Assembly: GCA_027593305.1 (NCBI GenBank)
Contig: JAQCJA010000096.1
Coordinates: forward strand, 1-12,083
DNA: 12,083 nucleotides
Reading direction: 5' to 3'
Source of the DNA: a bacterium
GTDB taxonomy: Bacteria > Latescibacterota > UBA2968 > UBA8231
The notes beneath the pieces were generated by a model. It searched no databases. It was given only the letters and a program-made list of their open reading frames with translations, and was not told the DNA's origin. This document shows, piece after piece, positions 1-6,562 of the stretch. How positions within the stretch are numbered: the stretch's first letter is position 1; each line of letters opens with the position of its first letter. The translations under genes were made by a program, and so were the position numbers.

Positions 1-38
1 CCGCCCTTTTGATTCGAGACAGCAATGACTCGGCCCAT
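1..38 (-). CDS. parA: ParA/Soj chromosome-partitioning ATPase, N-terminal fragment cut by the window edge
   Basis: Read on the minus strand from the ATG at 38-36, the first 12 codons give MGRVIAVSNQKG and the next two bases (GG) begin another glycine codon. This is the standard start of ParA/Soj/MinD-type deviant Walker A ATPases (I-A-V-x-N-Q-K-G-G, continuing as VGKTT in the family). ParA proteins bind ATP and DNA and, with ParB, segregate the chromosome origin. Only the beta-1 strand and the first residues of the P-loop are visible. An AGG lies just before the start (AGCAGGCAT-ATG), a close-set and weak ribosome binding site. A sigma-70-like promoter at 164-192 points at the gene across a leader of about 119 nt. 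A plasmid-type ParA or another member of the family cannot be separated from Soj on 12 residues. Confidence 0.72.
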   Translation of the reverse strand, partial: MGRVIAVSNQKG

Positions 39-83
39 ATGCCTGCTCACGACTCGCTGATGAATTGCTGATCCGAAGGCGCA

Positions 84-115
84 ACGAAAACGCGGTTCCG
101 GAAGGGAAACCGCGT
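84..115 (-). terminator. Intrinsic-terminator-like hairpin inside the parA leader
   Basis: On the minus strand ACGCGGTTTCC pairs with GGAACCGCGT around a CTTCC loop (one bulged T, ten pairs, stem 115-90) and runs straight into TTTTCGTT. This is the form of a Rho-independent terminator. It lies between the promoter at 164-192 and the parA start at 38. It could therefore be an attenuator, the 3' end of a short RNA of about 70 nt, or a terminator for the upstream small gene. Confidence 0.55.
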
Positions 116-163
116 CGTGGTGCCTCCACTTTTGGGATCTGCTGCAGTCCCATTGCGAGCGGC

Positions 164-192
164 AATATATGTGGGCCCCAGGGGGGCGTCAA
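164..192 (-). promoter_or_regulatory. Sigma-70-type promoter facing parA
   Basis: Minus strand: TTGACG (192-187) as -35, a 17-nt spacer (186-170), and TATATT (169-164) as -10. Each hexamer matches five of six consensus bases at ideal spacing, so this is the best promoter match I found in the window. The expected transcription start is near 157, giving parA a leader of about 119 nt. Confidence 0.6.
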
Positions 193-271
193 TGACAAAC
201 AGACGGGCCGCAAACGCGTCGGCAGACGCCCTGAAATCCGGCCGTTTCAGCCGCGGTCCAATGGTGCTCCG

Positions 272-403
272 TTAGCCGGAAACGCCCGCAAGAGCTGCCA
301 GGAGGGCACCGAAAAACAGCCCGGTGGCGACGAAGAAGAAAGCGCCGAGGCGCATTATCAAGCTGTTTTTTGAGACGCGGGTGCGAATCTGGTTCGAGTG
401 CAT
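272..403 (-). CDS. Small single-span membrane protein, 43 aa, unknown function
   Basis: The minus-strand frame from ATG (403-401) to TAA (274-272) encodes 43 residues and is below the usual ORF length cut-off. The N-terminus is polar and basic (R and K among residues 7-18). Residues 19-41 form one strongly hydrophobic stretch (LGAFFFVATGLFFGALLAAL, then AGV), so a single membrane helix with its N-terminus inside is likely. A GAGG lies about 10 nt before the start. The gene sits alone between the sigma-factor terminator (596-626) and the parA promoter. The 190 bp upstream (404-595) contain short GC hairpins (for example 521-537) but no other gene and no convincing promoter. The family is not recognised. 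Against it being real are its length and the lack of homology evidence; in favour are the clean basic-then-hydrophobic pattern and the plausible ribosome binding site. Confidence 0.55.
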   Translation of the reverse strand: MHSNQIRTRVSKNSLIMRLGAFFFVATGLFFGALLAALAGVSG

Positions 404-595
404 GGCGCTGTATCCTCGTGGGGGTCTGTACCGTTTTTATCGGCAGACGCCGTGGATCCCTTGAACAGGAAAGAGGAAGTCCTTTCCGTCGGGTTGGGTT
501 GGGGCGGAACGCTTTTCTGCGGCGCCTCCCTGGCGCCTGCGTCATCCTGACACACGCCCTGCTCCCGAGCAACTCTCGTACCTGAATGAGAGACG

Positions 596-626
596 TCTCG
601 GAGTGCCGCCGGACGGCACCCCGAGA
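596..626 (-). terminator. Hairpin terminator downstream of the sigma factor
   Basis: A 13-bp stem (596-608 with 614-626, 5-nt loop) starts 11 nt past the sigma-factor stop. Read as minus-strand RNA the only irregular pair is a G-U wobble, whereas on the plus strand it would be an A-C mismatch, so it fits minus-strand use better. There is no strong U-tract after it. Confidence 0.45.
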
Positions 627-636
627 TCTCTCTCCG

Positions 637-1518
637 TCAGCTGGCCGCGTACGGTCGCAGGCGGCCGTGGAACCTTGGGTGCCGTAGCTTGCTGAGGGCG
701 ACCTCCTTGATTTGCCGGACGCGCTCCCGGGTGAGCCGGAAGCGCCCACCGATCTGATCCAGCGTCAGAGCCTTATCCTCGCCAATGCCGTAGTACAGCC
801 GCAGAATCCGCGCCTCGCGCTCGGACAGAGCTGCCAGAGCTGAGCCGACATCCTCTTGCATCGAATCGTCGAGGTAGTCGTCTTCGACACTGCGCTGCCC
901 CTCGTCCCAGACCAGATCGAGCAGGCAGCGCGCCTCACCGCCGGCAAACGGGGCATCGAGAGAACGCATGGGTTGACCACCGATCAGGGTCTGCTCGATC
1001 ATCTCTACAGGGTAATCGAGGACAGCTGCGACCCTCGCCAGGGACGTCGGTTCGCCGCTTTTCTGCAGGGCTTCCATGGTCCTTGCGATCTTCGCCAGCA
1101 GGTCGAGGCGATTGGCCGGCACACGCACTGTGGACTGCTCCATGAGAGTCTGCAGGATCGATTGGCGCACCCACCAGACAGCGTAGGAGATGAACTTGAA
1201 GCCCCTTGCTTCATCAAATCGCTCTGCCGCCGTGATCAGGCCCACGTTGCCGGCACTGATCAGTTCAGCCAGTGGCAGTCCCCGTCCCTGGTATCCTTTC
1301 GAAACAGCAACAACAAAGCGGAGATTCGCTTCCACAAGGGTGTTGCGCGCCGTACCATCTCCAGCGCGAATGCGCCGGGCCAGTTCCCCTTCCTCGGCAC
1401 TCGACAGGGGGCAGGAATCAGCAATGTCCCGCAGATAACTCGACAGGATCGCATCACCTTCGTCGGTGCCACGCCGCGGTCCAGAACCGTCGGTGGACTT
1501 CTTTGTCGCTTCCATCAT
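637..1518 (-). CDS. RNA polymerase sigma factor, RpoD/SigA family
   Basis: Sigma-70 family subunit that directs RNA polymerase to promoters; 293 aa from the chosen start. Region 1.2 is at about residues 25-54 (SSYLRDIADSCPLSSAEEGE). Region 2 is at about 59-129, including ANLRFVVAVSKGYQGRGL, the core-binding GLITAAERFDEARGFKF and the -10-reading YAVWWVRQSI. Region 3 ends at SLDAPF (186-191). Region 4 is at about 224-288 with the helix-turn-helix LTLDQIGGRFRLTRERVRQI. There is no region 1.1 and no long non-conserved insert, so it resembles the roughly 290-aa SigA of Bacteroidetes rather than Proteobacterial RpoD. Start: AAAGG lies 6 nt before the ATG at 1518 and 9 nt before the adjacent ATG at 1515. 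The frame is open further upstream to a GTG at 1620, but that extension (with a CQCTTC motif) has no sigma homology that I recognise. It may be the housekeeping sigma factor or a group 2 paralogue. Confidence 0.93.
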   Translation of the reverse strand: MMEATKKSTDGSGPRRGTDEGDAILSSYLRDIADSCPLSSAEEGELARRIRAGDGTARNTLVEANLRFVVAVSKGYQGRGLPLAELISAGNVGLITAAERFDEARGFKFISYAVWWVRQSILQTLMEQSTVRVPANRLDLLAKIARTMEALQKSGEPTSLARVAAVLDYPVEMIEQTLIGGQPMRSLDAPFAGGEARCLLDLVWDEGQRSVEDDYLDDSMQEDVGSALAALSEREARILRLYYGIGEDKALTLDQIGGRFRLTRERVRQIKEVALSKLRHPRFHGRLRPYAAS

Positions 1519-1737
1519 GGGCATCCTTTCATCGGTGTGGGAACTGCCCCTGGGACCCTTCAGCAAATCCTCCAGTTCCCTGCATGTCGTGCATTGACAG
1601 GTACTTGTGAGAAGGATCACAGTCCTCGGTCAGGCGCCGCGTTCGACTCCTCAGAGCCCTGCTGGAACGGGCCCGTGGCAGAATTTCTGCGTCCCCGTAC
1701 ATTCTATGGGTTCGACAGATCCGCATGACCGACGAGG

Positions 1738-2148
1738 ATGGACCCTGAGATGGACGAGCGCGGCGACGAGGCGACCCCCGTCAGCGAGCTCAAAGCGCTG
1801 GTCCGGGCATTCGTCGAAGAGCGGGACTGGGATCAGTTCCATACGCCCAAGGACCTGGCCATCGGTCTCTCCGTGGAGGCTGCGGAGCTGCTGGAGCACT
1901 TCCGTTTCCGCTCAAATGATGAGATGGAACAGCGTCTGTTGGTGGCCGATCGACGCACCGAGATCGCCCATGAACTGGCAGACGTGCTCTACTTCGTTCT
2001 GCTCATGAGTGCCAACCTCGGATATGACGTAACGACGATTCTGCGCGACAAGCTGGAGGTTTCAGCCCGCAAGTATCCGATCGATCAGGCGCGGGGTGTC
2101 AACGAGAAGTACACCGAATTGCGACCAGCAGAAGGGGGGACGAGTTGA
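1738..2148 (+). CDS. MazG-like nucleotide pyrophosphohydrolase (dCTPase / RS21-C6 type)
   Basis: A 136-aa all-alpha NTP pyrophosphohydrolase that would hydrolyse (d)NTPs, typically dCTP or modified dCTP, to the monophosphate and PPi in the cytoplasm. The diagnostic N-terminal motif ERDWDQFHTPKDLAIGLSVE is at residues 28-47. The metal-binding residues of the family are present: E47 and E50 (EAAE) and E79 and D82 (ELAD), with the E50-E79 spacing the same as that between E66 and E95 of mammalian RS21-C6. The tail RKYPIDQARG matches the family's conserved K-Y-P segment. The ATG at 1738 touches its GAGG, so the in-frame ATG at 1750 may be the true start. A weak promoter candidate (GTGGCA, 17 nt, TACATT; 1675-1703) lies upstream. 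The stop overlaps the start of mazG by four bases, so the two are translationally coupled. Confidence 0.9.
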   Translation: MDPEMDERGDEATPVSELKALVRAFVEERDWDQFHTPKDLAIGLSVEAAELLEHFRFRSNDEMEQRLLVADRRTEIAHELADVLYFVLLMSANLGYDVTTILRDKLEVSARKYPIDQARGVNEKYTELRPAEGGTS

Positions 2149-2942
2149 CCGACAGCACCACCTGTTCCGCCTTCCATGAGCTGGTGCGTATCATGACCCG
2201 GCTGCGCGCCGCCGACGGCTGTCCGTGGGATCGCGAGCAGGATCACAACACGCTCAAACCCCATCTGCTGGAAGAGACCTACGAGGTCCTGGATGCCATC
2301 GACGCCGGAGATGACGACGAGTTGCGCAGCGAACTGGGGGATGTGCTTCTGCAGGTGGTGTTCCATGCGCAGATCGCATCCGAGAGCGGGCGCTTCACCG
2401 CGGACGACGTGTGTCGGGCGATCACCGACAAGCTGATCCGTCGGCATCCGCATGTGTTCGCCGACGTTGCCGTCGCTGATGCCGACGACGTCCTGCGCAA
2501 CTGGGAACAGATCAAGCGCGAGGAACGCAGCAGTGACGAAGGTCCCGCTCCCTCGGCGCTGGATGGCATCCCCAGGCCCATGCCAGCGCTGCTGCGCGCG
2601 CAGCGGGTCCAGGAAAAGGCATCGCGCGTGGGCTTCGACTGGGAGCACGTCGATGGCGCCCTTGCCAAGGTAACCGAGGAAATCGAAGAGCTGCGCCAGG
2701 AATGTGATGCCGGCGGCACGCCGGAGCGCATCCACGAGGAGTTTGGCGATTTGCTCTTCGCCCTCGTCAATGTAGCCCGTTTCATGAAGGTGGCACCGGA
2801 GGACGCCCTTCGTGGTGCTGTCGACAAGTTCGACCGGCGTTTCCGCCGAGTGGAACAGGTTCTTGCCGCACGTGGTACCAGCCTGCGTGCGGCGACTCTG
2901 CAAGAGATGGACACCGTCTGGAACGAAATCAAGGCAGAATGA
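2145..2942 (+). CDS. mazG: Nucleoside triphosphate pyrophosphohydrolase MazG
   Basis: Full-length two-domain MazG, 265 aa, close to the E. coli length. It hydrolyses all (d)NTPs to NMP and PPi and in E. coli lowers ppGpp and counteracts MazEF. The N-terminal domain has the signature GCPWDREQDHNTLKPHLLEE (residues 25-44) with the ExxE pair E44/E47 and the ExxD pair E63/D66. The C-terminal domain repeats the pattern: the EEIEE cluster at 178-182, E199/D202 in EEFGDLLFALVN, the KFDRRF motif at 228-233, and W259 and K263 near the end. The start is TTG, chosen because GAAGGGGGGACGAG lies just before it and because it forms a TTGA overlap with the preceding stop. Its own stop overlaps the typA start as ATGA. 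The two MazG-superfamily genes and typA therefore form one operon. Confidence 0.95.
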   Translation: MTDSTTCSAFHELVRIMTRLRAADGCPWDREQDHNTLKPHLLEETYEVLDAIDAGDDDELRSELGDVLLQVVFHAQIASESGRFTADDVCRAITDKLIRRHPHVFADVAVADADDVLRNWEQIKREERSSDEGPAPSALDGIPRPMPALLRAQRVQEKASRVGFDWEHVDGALAKVTEEIEELRQECDAGGTPERIHEEFGDLLFALVNVARFMKVAPEDALRGAVDKFDRRFRRVEQVLAARGTSLRAATLQEMDTVWNEIKAE

Positions 2943-4774
2943 AAAGTACCGCCGATACCATCCGGAACATCGCCATCATCGCCCACGTCGATCACGGCAA
3001 GACCACACTCGTGGATGGCATGCTGAAGCAGACGCATGTATTTCACGACAATCAGGCCGTCATGGAGCGCGTTCTGGACTCCAATGATCTCGAGCGCGAG
3101 CGCGGCATCACCATTACCGCCAAGAATACGGCCGTGCTCTACGGTGACACGACGATCAACCTCATCGACACACCGGGGCACGCCGACTTTGGCAGTGAGG
3201 TGGAGCGCATTCTCAACATGGTGGACGGCGTGCTGCTGCTCGTGGATGCCGTTGAGGGGCCCATGCCCCAAACCCGCTTCGTCCTGCGCCACGCGCTGCA
3301 TCAGGGGCTGAAAGCGATCCTGGTGGTCAACAAGGTCGATCGTCCCGCGGCGCGCCCGGACTGGGTGACGGACCAGACCCTGGACCTGTTTCTGGAGTTG
3401 GGCGCCAGCGACGAGCAGTGCGATTTCCCGATTCTCTATACGCGGGCCCTGGAAGGGCGGGCGGGGTATGACCACACCAATCTCGCCGATGACCTCAGCC
3501 CGTTGTTCGAGACCATTCTCAAGAGTGTGCCGCCGCCAGTGGTTGACCGTGACGCCCCACCACAGCTGCTGGTCACAACCCTGCAGTACAGCAACTACGT
3601 CGGTAAGATCGCCGTGGGTGTGTTGTTGTCGGGGGAGCTGCGCGCCGGCCAATCAGTGGCACACATCGATCGTGACGGCATCATGCACAAATCACGCATC
3701 GGCGAAGTCTTCACCTTCCGCAATCTCGAACGTCAACCACAGGAGGTTGTGACCGCCGGCAGCATTATCGCACTGTCCGGCATAGAGAACGTCGGCATCG
3801 GCGACACCATCACCGACATCGCCGATCCGCGCCCGCTGCCACGGATCGAGGTTGAGCAGCCGACGGTGCGCATGACCTTCGGCATCAATACCAGCCCCTT
3901 CGCCGGGCGTGAGGGTCGCTTTCTGACGAGTCGGCAGATCCGCGACCGATTGCACCACGAGTTGGAGGTCAATGTCGCGTTGCGCGTCGAAGACGCGGAA
4001 GCCACCGGACAGTGGGCCGTATCCGGACGGGGCGAGTTGCATCTGGCGATCCTCATCGAAACGATGCGCCGCGAAGGGTACGAGTTTTCCGTGAGCCAGC
4101 CCGAAGTCATCTACCACGAGGGCGACAACGGCATCGAGGAGCCTTTTGAGGAAGTCTACATCGAAGTGCCGACAGCCAACCTCGGAGCCGTCAGTGAGAT
4201 GCTCGGCCGCCGGCGGGGTCGTCTGACCGACATGCGACACACGGACGGCGGCATTGTGCACTGCACGTACGTTGTGCCCACGCGTGGCATGCTCGGTTTC
4301 CGCAACCCGTTCCTGACCTCGACTCGCGGCAACGGCATCTACCACACATTGTTTCATGAGTACGCCCCCTTCGCCGGTGCAATCGACACGCAGGATTTCG
4401 GCTCCCTCGTCTCCGGGGACACCGGCATCGCTTCGGCGTACTCGCTGACCAATCTCAAACAGCGTGGCTCATTCTTCATCCCACCGGGCACCGAAGTCTA
4501 CGACGGTCAGGTCATCGGTCAGCACATTCGCTCCGGGGACTTGCTCGTCAACCCGACGAAGCGCAAGCCGGGCACCGGACACCGGGCCGCACCCTCGGGC
4601 GAGGAGGAGCAGTTGCCGCCGCACCGCATCATGTCACTCGACGACATCATCGAGTATCTCAATGCGGACGAGTTGATGGAAGTCACACCGGGTTCACTGC
4701 GGATCCGCAAGAAGGAACTGCAGAGTCACCTGCGCGAACGAGAGGCACGCCAGGCGAAGTTTGCCACGGCGTAG
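2939..4774 (+). CDS. typA: Translational GTPase TypA/BipA
   Basis: Ribosome-binding GTPase of the EF-G family, 611 aa (family about 600), linked in other bacteria to 50S assembly, low-temperature growth and stress. GTPase domain, about 1-200: G1 AHVDHGKT (15-22), G2 RGIT (55-58), G3 DTPGH (77-81), G4 NKVD (131-134). A beta-barrel domain follows at about 205-305, then EF-G domain III-like (NTSPFAGREGRFLTSRQI at 317-334 and VSGRGELHLAILIETMRREG at 361-380), domain V-like, and the BipA-specific C-terminal domain from about 485. Two places differ from E. coli BipA. The G5 segment reads YTRAL where YASAL is usual. The loop normally reading KKLTNMRASGTDE is replaced at 541-558 by a longer KRKPGTGHRAAPSGEEEQ. 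The gene is coupled to mazG by a 4-nt overlap and is probably co-transcribed with it. Confidence 0.96.
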   Translation: MKSTADTIRNIAIIAHVDHGKTTLVDGMLKQTHVFHDNQAVMERVLDSNDLERERGITITAKNTAVLYGDTTINLIDTPGHADFGSEVERILNMVDGVLLLVDAVEGPMPQTRFVLRHALHQGLKAILVVNKVDRPAARPDWVTDQTLDLFLELGASDEQCDFPILYTRALEGRAGYDHTNLADDLSPLFETILKSVPPPVVDRDAPPQLLVTTLQYSNYVGKIAVGVLLSGELRAGQSVAHIDRDGIMHKSRIGEVFTFRNLERQPQEVVTAGSIIALSGIENVGIGDTITDIADPRPLPRIEVEQPTVRMTFGINTSPFAGREGRFLTSRQIRDRLHHELEVNVALRVEDAEATGQWAVSGRGELHLAILIETMRREGYEFSVSQPEVIYHEGDNGIEEPFEEVYIEVPTANLGAVSEMLGRRRGRLTDMRHTDGGIVHCTYVVPTRGMLGFRNPFLTSTRGNGIYHTLFHEYAPFAGAIDTQDFGSLVSGDTGIASAYSLTNLKQRGSFFIPPGTEVYDGQVIGQHIRSGDLLVNPTKRKPGTGHRAAPSGEEEQLPPHRIMSLDDIIEYLNADELMEVTPGSLRIRKKELQSHLREREARQAKFATA

Positions 4775-4811
4775 TCAGACTTTTGACCACCCAAACTGCG
4801 AGAGAGCGACA

Positions 4812-5435
4812 ATGAGTGACGACAAGCCGACGATTGACGTGCCAGAGAACGGCCCCTTCCTCGTCAAGGGTCTGGGCAAACTGACGGACGCGCAGAATCA
4901 TCCCATCGAGATGGCCAAGGATGTCATCGCCCTGTGTCGCTGTGGTGCTTCGAAGAACAAGCCCTTCTGCGACGGCACGCACAAGGAGATCGGTTTCACC
5001 GGAGCCAGGGAGCGGCAGCAAGAGTATCCGGTGCGTGAGTATGCGGGTGAAGAATTGACCGTTGTGGATGACATTGGCGTCTGCTGCCACGCCGGGGCAT
5101 GTGTCAAAGGTGCGCCGGAGACGTTCTTCAAGTGGGAAGGTGACGAGCGTGTGTCCCAGCCCGATGAAGGCGAGCGGGAGAAGGTGATTGCCACGATCCG
5201 CGCCTGCCCCTCGGGCTCACTGGCCTATAAGCTGGACGGCAAGACGCACGATGAGTTCTTCTCCGAGCCGGAAATCTTCGTCTCCGCCGATGGTCCCCTG
5301 CACGTGCGTGGCGGTGTCGTCATGAACGAGCACACGCCTGCCACAACCGATCACTACACGCTGTGCCGCTGTGGCGCGTCGAAGAACAAGCCGTACTGCG
5401 ACGGTGCCCATAAAGAGGCCGGCTTCAAAGGCTGA
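4812..5435 (+). CDS. CDGSH-type iron-sulfur protein with central divergent 4Fe-4S domain
   Basis: A 207-aa soluble protein with three predicted iron-sulfur sites. First CDGSH (mitoNEET-type) motif: C42, C44, C53, H57 in CRCGASKNKPFCDGTH. A central Fer4_19-like domain (about 80-150) follows, with CCHAGACVKGAPETFF (C91, C92, C97) and ACPSGSLAY (C132). The second CDGSH motif, C185, C187, C196, H200, is nearly identical to the first in both protein and DNA. CDGSH clusters are 2Fe-2S bound by three Cys and one His, and act in redox or cluster transfer; the substrate here is unknown. The ATG at 4812 is preceded by GAGAGAG at about 6 nt. The frame is open 17 codons further upstream, but those codons overlap the typA end and look non-coding. 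The gene is 37 nt after typA and may belong to the same transcript. Confidence 0.9.
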   Translation: MSDDKPTIDVPENGPFLVKGLGKLTDAQNHPIEMAKDVIALCRCGASKNKPFCDGTHKEIGFTGARERQQEYPVREYAGEELTVVDDIGVCCHAGACVKGAPETFFKWEGDERVSQPDEGEREKVIATIRACPSGSLAYKLDGKTHDEFFSEPEIFVSADGPLHVRGGVVMNEHTPATTDHYTLCRCGASKNKPYCDGAHKEAGFKG

Positions 5436-5440
5436 TCCCG

Positions 5441-5510
5441 CTGTGTGCCGGCGACAGAGCCTGCGGGTGCCTGGCACCTGCCTCCTTCTGGGTCTGACGC
5501 CGGCACACAG
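5441..5510. other. Nested inverted repeat after the CDGSH gene
   Basis: A perfect 13-bp inverted repeat, ctgtgtgccggcg (5441-5453) with cgccggcacacag (5498-5510), encloses a second hairpin, gcgggtgc (5463-5470) with gcacctgc (5474-5481), loop ctg and one G-T pair. The outer arm begins 5 nt after the upstream stop codon. Neither side has a T-run, so it is not a classical intrinsic terminator. It may be a transcript-end structure, a REP-like palindrome or a structured RNA. Confidence 0.5.
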
Positions 5511-5541
5511 TCAGTAACCTCAACTCCATCAATTCGTCAGG

Positions 5542-5693
5542 TTCCTGCCAGAATACGACGATTGCCATCACCCCTGGCAACGTCGGCACAGACCCAGCTG
5601 GCCATCTGCGATCTGCTCGGACAGCAGGTAGCGGTTGTCGCCTCCGGTTGACGTGATGCCCGTCGACACCATGTGACCGCCGGATCCGACGCC
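5542..5693 (+). pseudogene. Decayed remnant of a FlgD-like / T9SS C-terminal sorting domain
   Basis: Pieces of a Por-type sorting domain can be read in order but in different frames. F-x-P-E begins at 5542 in one frame, TTIAIT at 5555 in a second, and TQLAICDLLGQQVAVVASG (5592-5648) in a third. That last piece ends in a TGA at 5649, after which the same frame continues as R-HHVTAGSDAT (5661-5696). Intact domains read roughly NPFNP-TTI-F-LP, then V-L-IYDLLGQ-VA-L-G, then AGRH-VTWDGTDATG. The intact homologue inside this window ends similarly (YPNPFN, VQLVIFAATGQRVRVL, HYIRWDGTDASG). The upstream body of the protein is not seen. Chance resemblance is possible for the flanking pieces; the 19-residue middle block is the strong part. 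Confidence 0.45.
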
Positions 5694-5731
5694 ACGTTGG
5701 AAGCCACAGTCACGGACAAGGAAGCTGCCCT

Positions 5732-6526
5732 ATGAAGATCGCCATCATGACCGACCTGGAGGGCACTGCGGGTGTCACCTCCTTCCACGAAGAGACCTAT
5801 CCGGAGGGCCGGCATCACATCCTCGCGCGCCAGCTGGCCATGGCAGAGGTCAATGCCGCCGTCGATGGCTTTCTCGAGGCGGGTTGCAGCGACGTACTCA
5901 TCATCGACGGACATGGCCCGGGCGGACTGTGGTTTGAGCACATGCACCCTGAAGCCAAAATGCTGCATGGGCGTCCGACGGCACCCCGTTCGGTGCGTGA
6001 TACGGTCCTGCAGGACTACGACGTGACCGTCATCATCGGCCAGCATGCCATGAGCGGCGTCGCTACGAGCAATCTGAACCACACACAGAGCAGTCGCTCC
6101 ATCTACTCCCTGACTCTCAACGACAGGCCCATCGGTGAAATCGCCCAATGGACACTGTATCACGGTGCCGTCGGCATGCCGCTGATCTATCTCACGGGAG
6201 AAGAGGCTGCCTGCACCGCAGCCGAGGACCTCGTGCCCGGCGTCGCCACGGTGGCGGTGAAACGCGGGCTGTCGCGCGAGTCGGCCGTGTCGGTGTCAAA
6301 GGAGAAGGCCAGGTCCATGATACATGCAGGGGCGATCCGGGCCGTGGAGCAGCATCGCGCCCGCCCCGTGGCGCCGTTGGTCTGGGACGGCCCTTTTGTG
6401 CTGGTGAAGCGTTACTTCCACACCCACGAGGCAGACCGCTACGATGGGGTGGCCAACGCCGAGCGCCTTGACGGTCAGACGGTGCGCATCACCGGCGAGG
6501 ATATTCGTCAGGTGCTGTATGCCTGA
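5732..6526 (+). CDS. M55 family zinc D-aminopeptidase (DppA-like)
   Basis: A 264-aa metallopeptidase of MEROPS family M55. The type member, Bacillus DppA, removes N-terminal D-amino acids from short peptides such as D-Ala-D-Ala. The ligand set of DppA (D8, E10, H60, H104, E133, with H115 catalytic) lines up here as D8 and E10 (MTDLEG), H61 (DGHG), H105 (IGQHAMSG), E136 (IGEIAQW) and H117 (LNHTQSS). Length agrees with the family, and no signal peptide is present, so it should be cytoplasmic. AAGGA lies about 10 nt upstream of the ATG. Likely roles are peptidoglycan-peptide or D-peptide recycling; the physiological substrate cannot be told from sequence. It is flanked by decayed sequence on the left and converges with the minus-strand gene on the right (36-nt gap, no clear terminator). 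Confidence 0.93.
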   Translation: MKIAIMTDLEGTAGVTSFHEETYPEGRHHILARQLAMAEVNAAVDGFLEAGCSDVLIIDGHGPGGLWFEHMHPEAKMLHGRPTAPRSVRDTVLQDYDVTVIIGQHAMSGVATSNLNHTQSSRSIYSLTLNDRPIGEIAQWTLYHGAVGMPLIYLTGEEAACTAAEDLVPGVATVAVKRGLSRESAVSVSKEKARSMIHAGAIRAVEQHRARPVAPLVWDGPFVLVKRYFHTHEADRYDGVANAERLDGQTVRITGEDIRQVLYA

Positions 6527-6562
6527 CGCAAAAGCGGCGCACCCTCCGGGAGACGGCTCAAA

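Noticed and set aside
90..115. Plus-strand CCGGAAGG stem-loop resembling the SRP RNA apical loop
   Set aside because: The stem is a simple symmetric helix without the asymmetric SRP internal loop or conserved flanks; the minus-strand reading with its T-run is better explained as a terminator.
1594..1622. TTGACA on the plus strand as a promoter for the MazG-like gene
   Set aside because: No acceptable -10 box lies 16-18 nt downstream.
856..1728. 290-codon plus-strand frame opposite the sigma factor
   Set aside because: The minus strand encodes all sigma-70 regions; the plus-strand product is composition-driven.
2279..3652. 457-codon open frame on the minus strand
   Set aside because: It lies opposite mazG and typA, both with complete family motifs; the long frame is a by-product of high GC and the product shows no recognisable domain.
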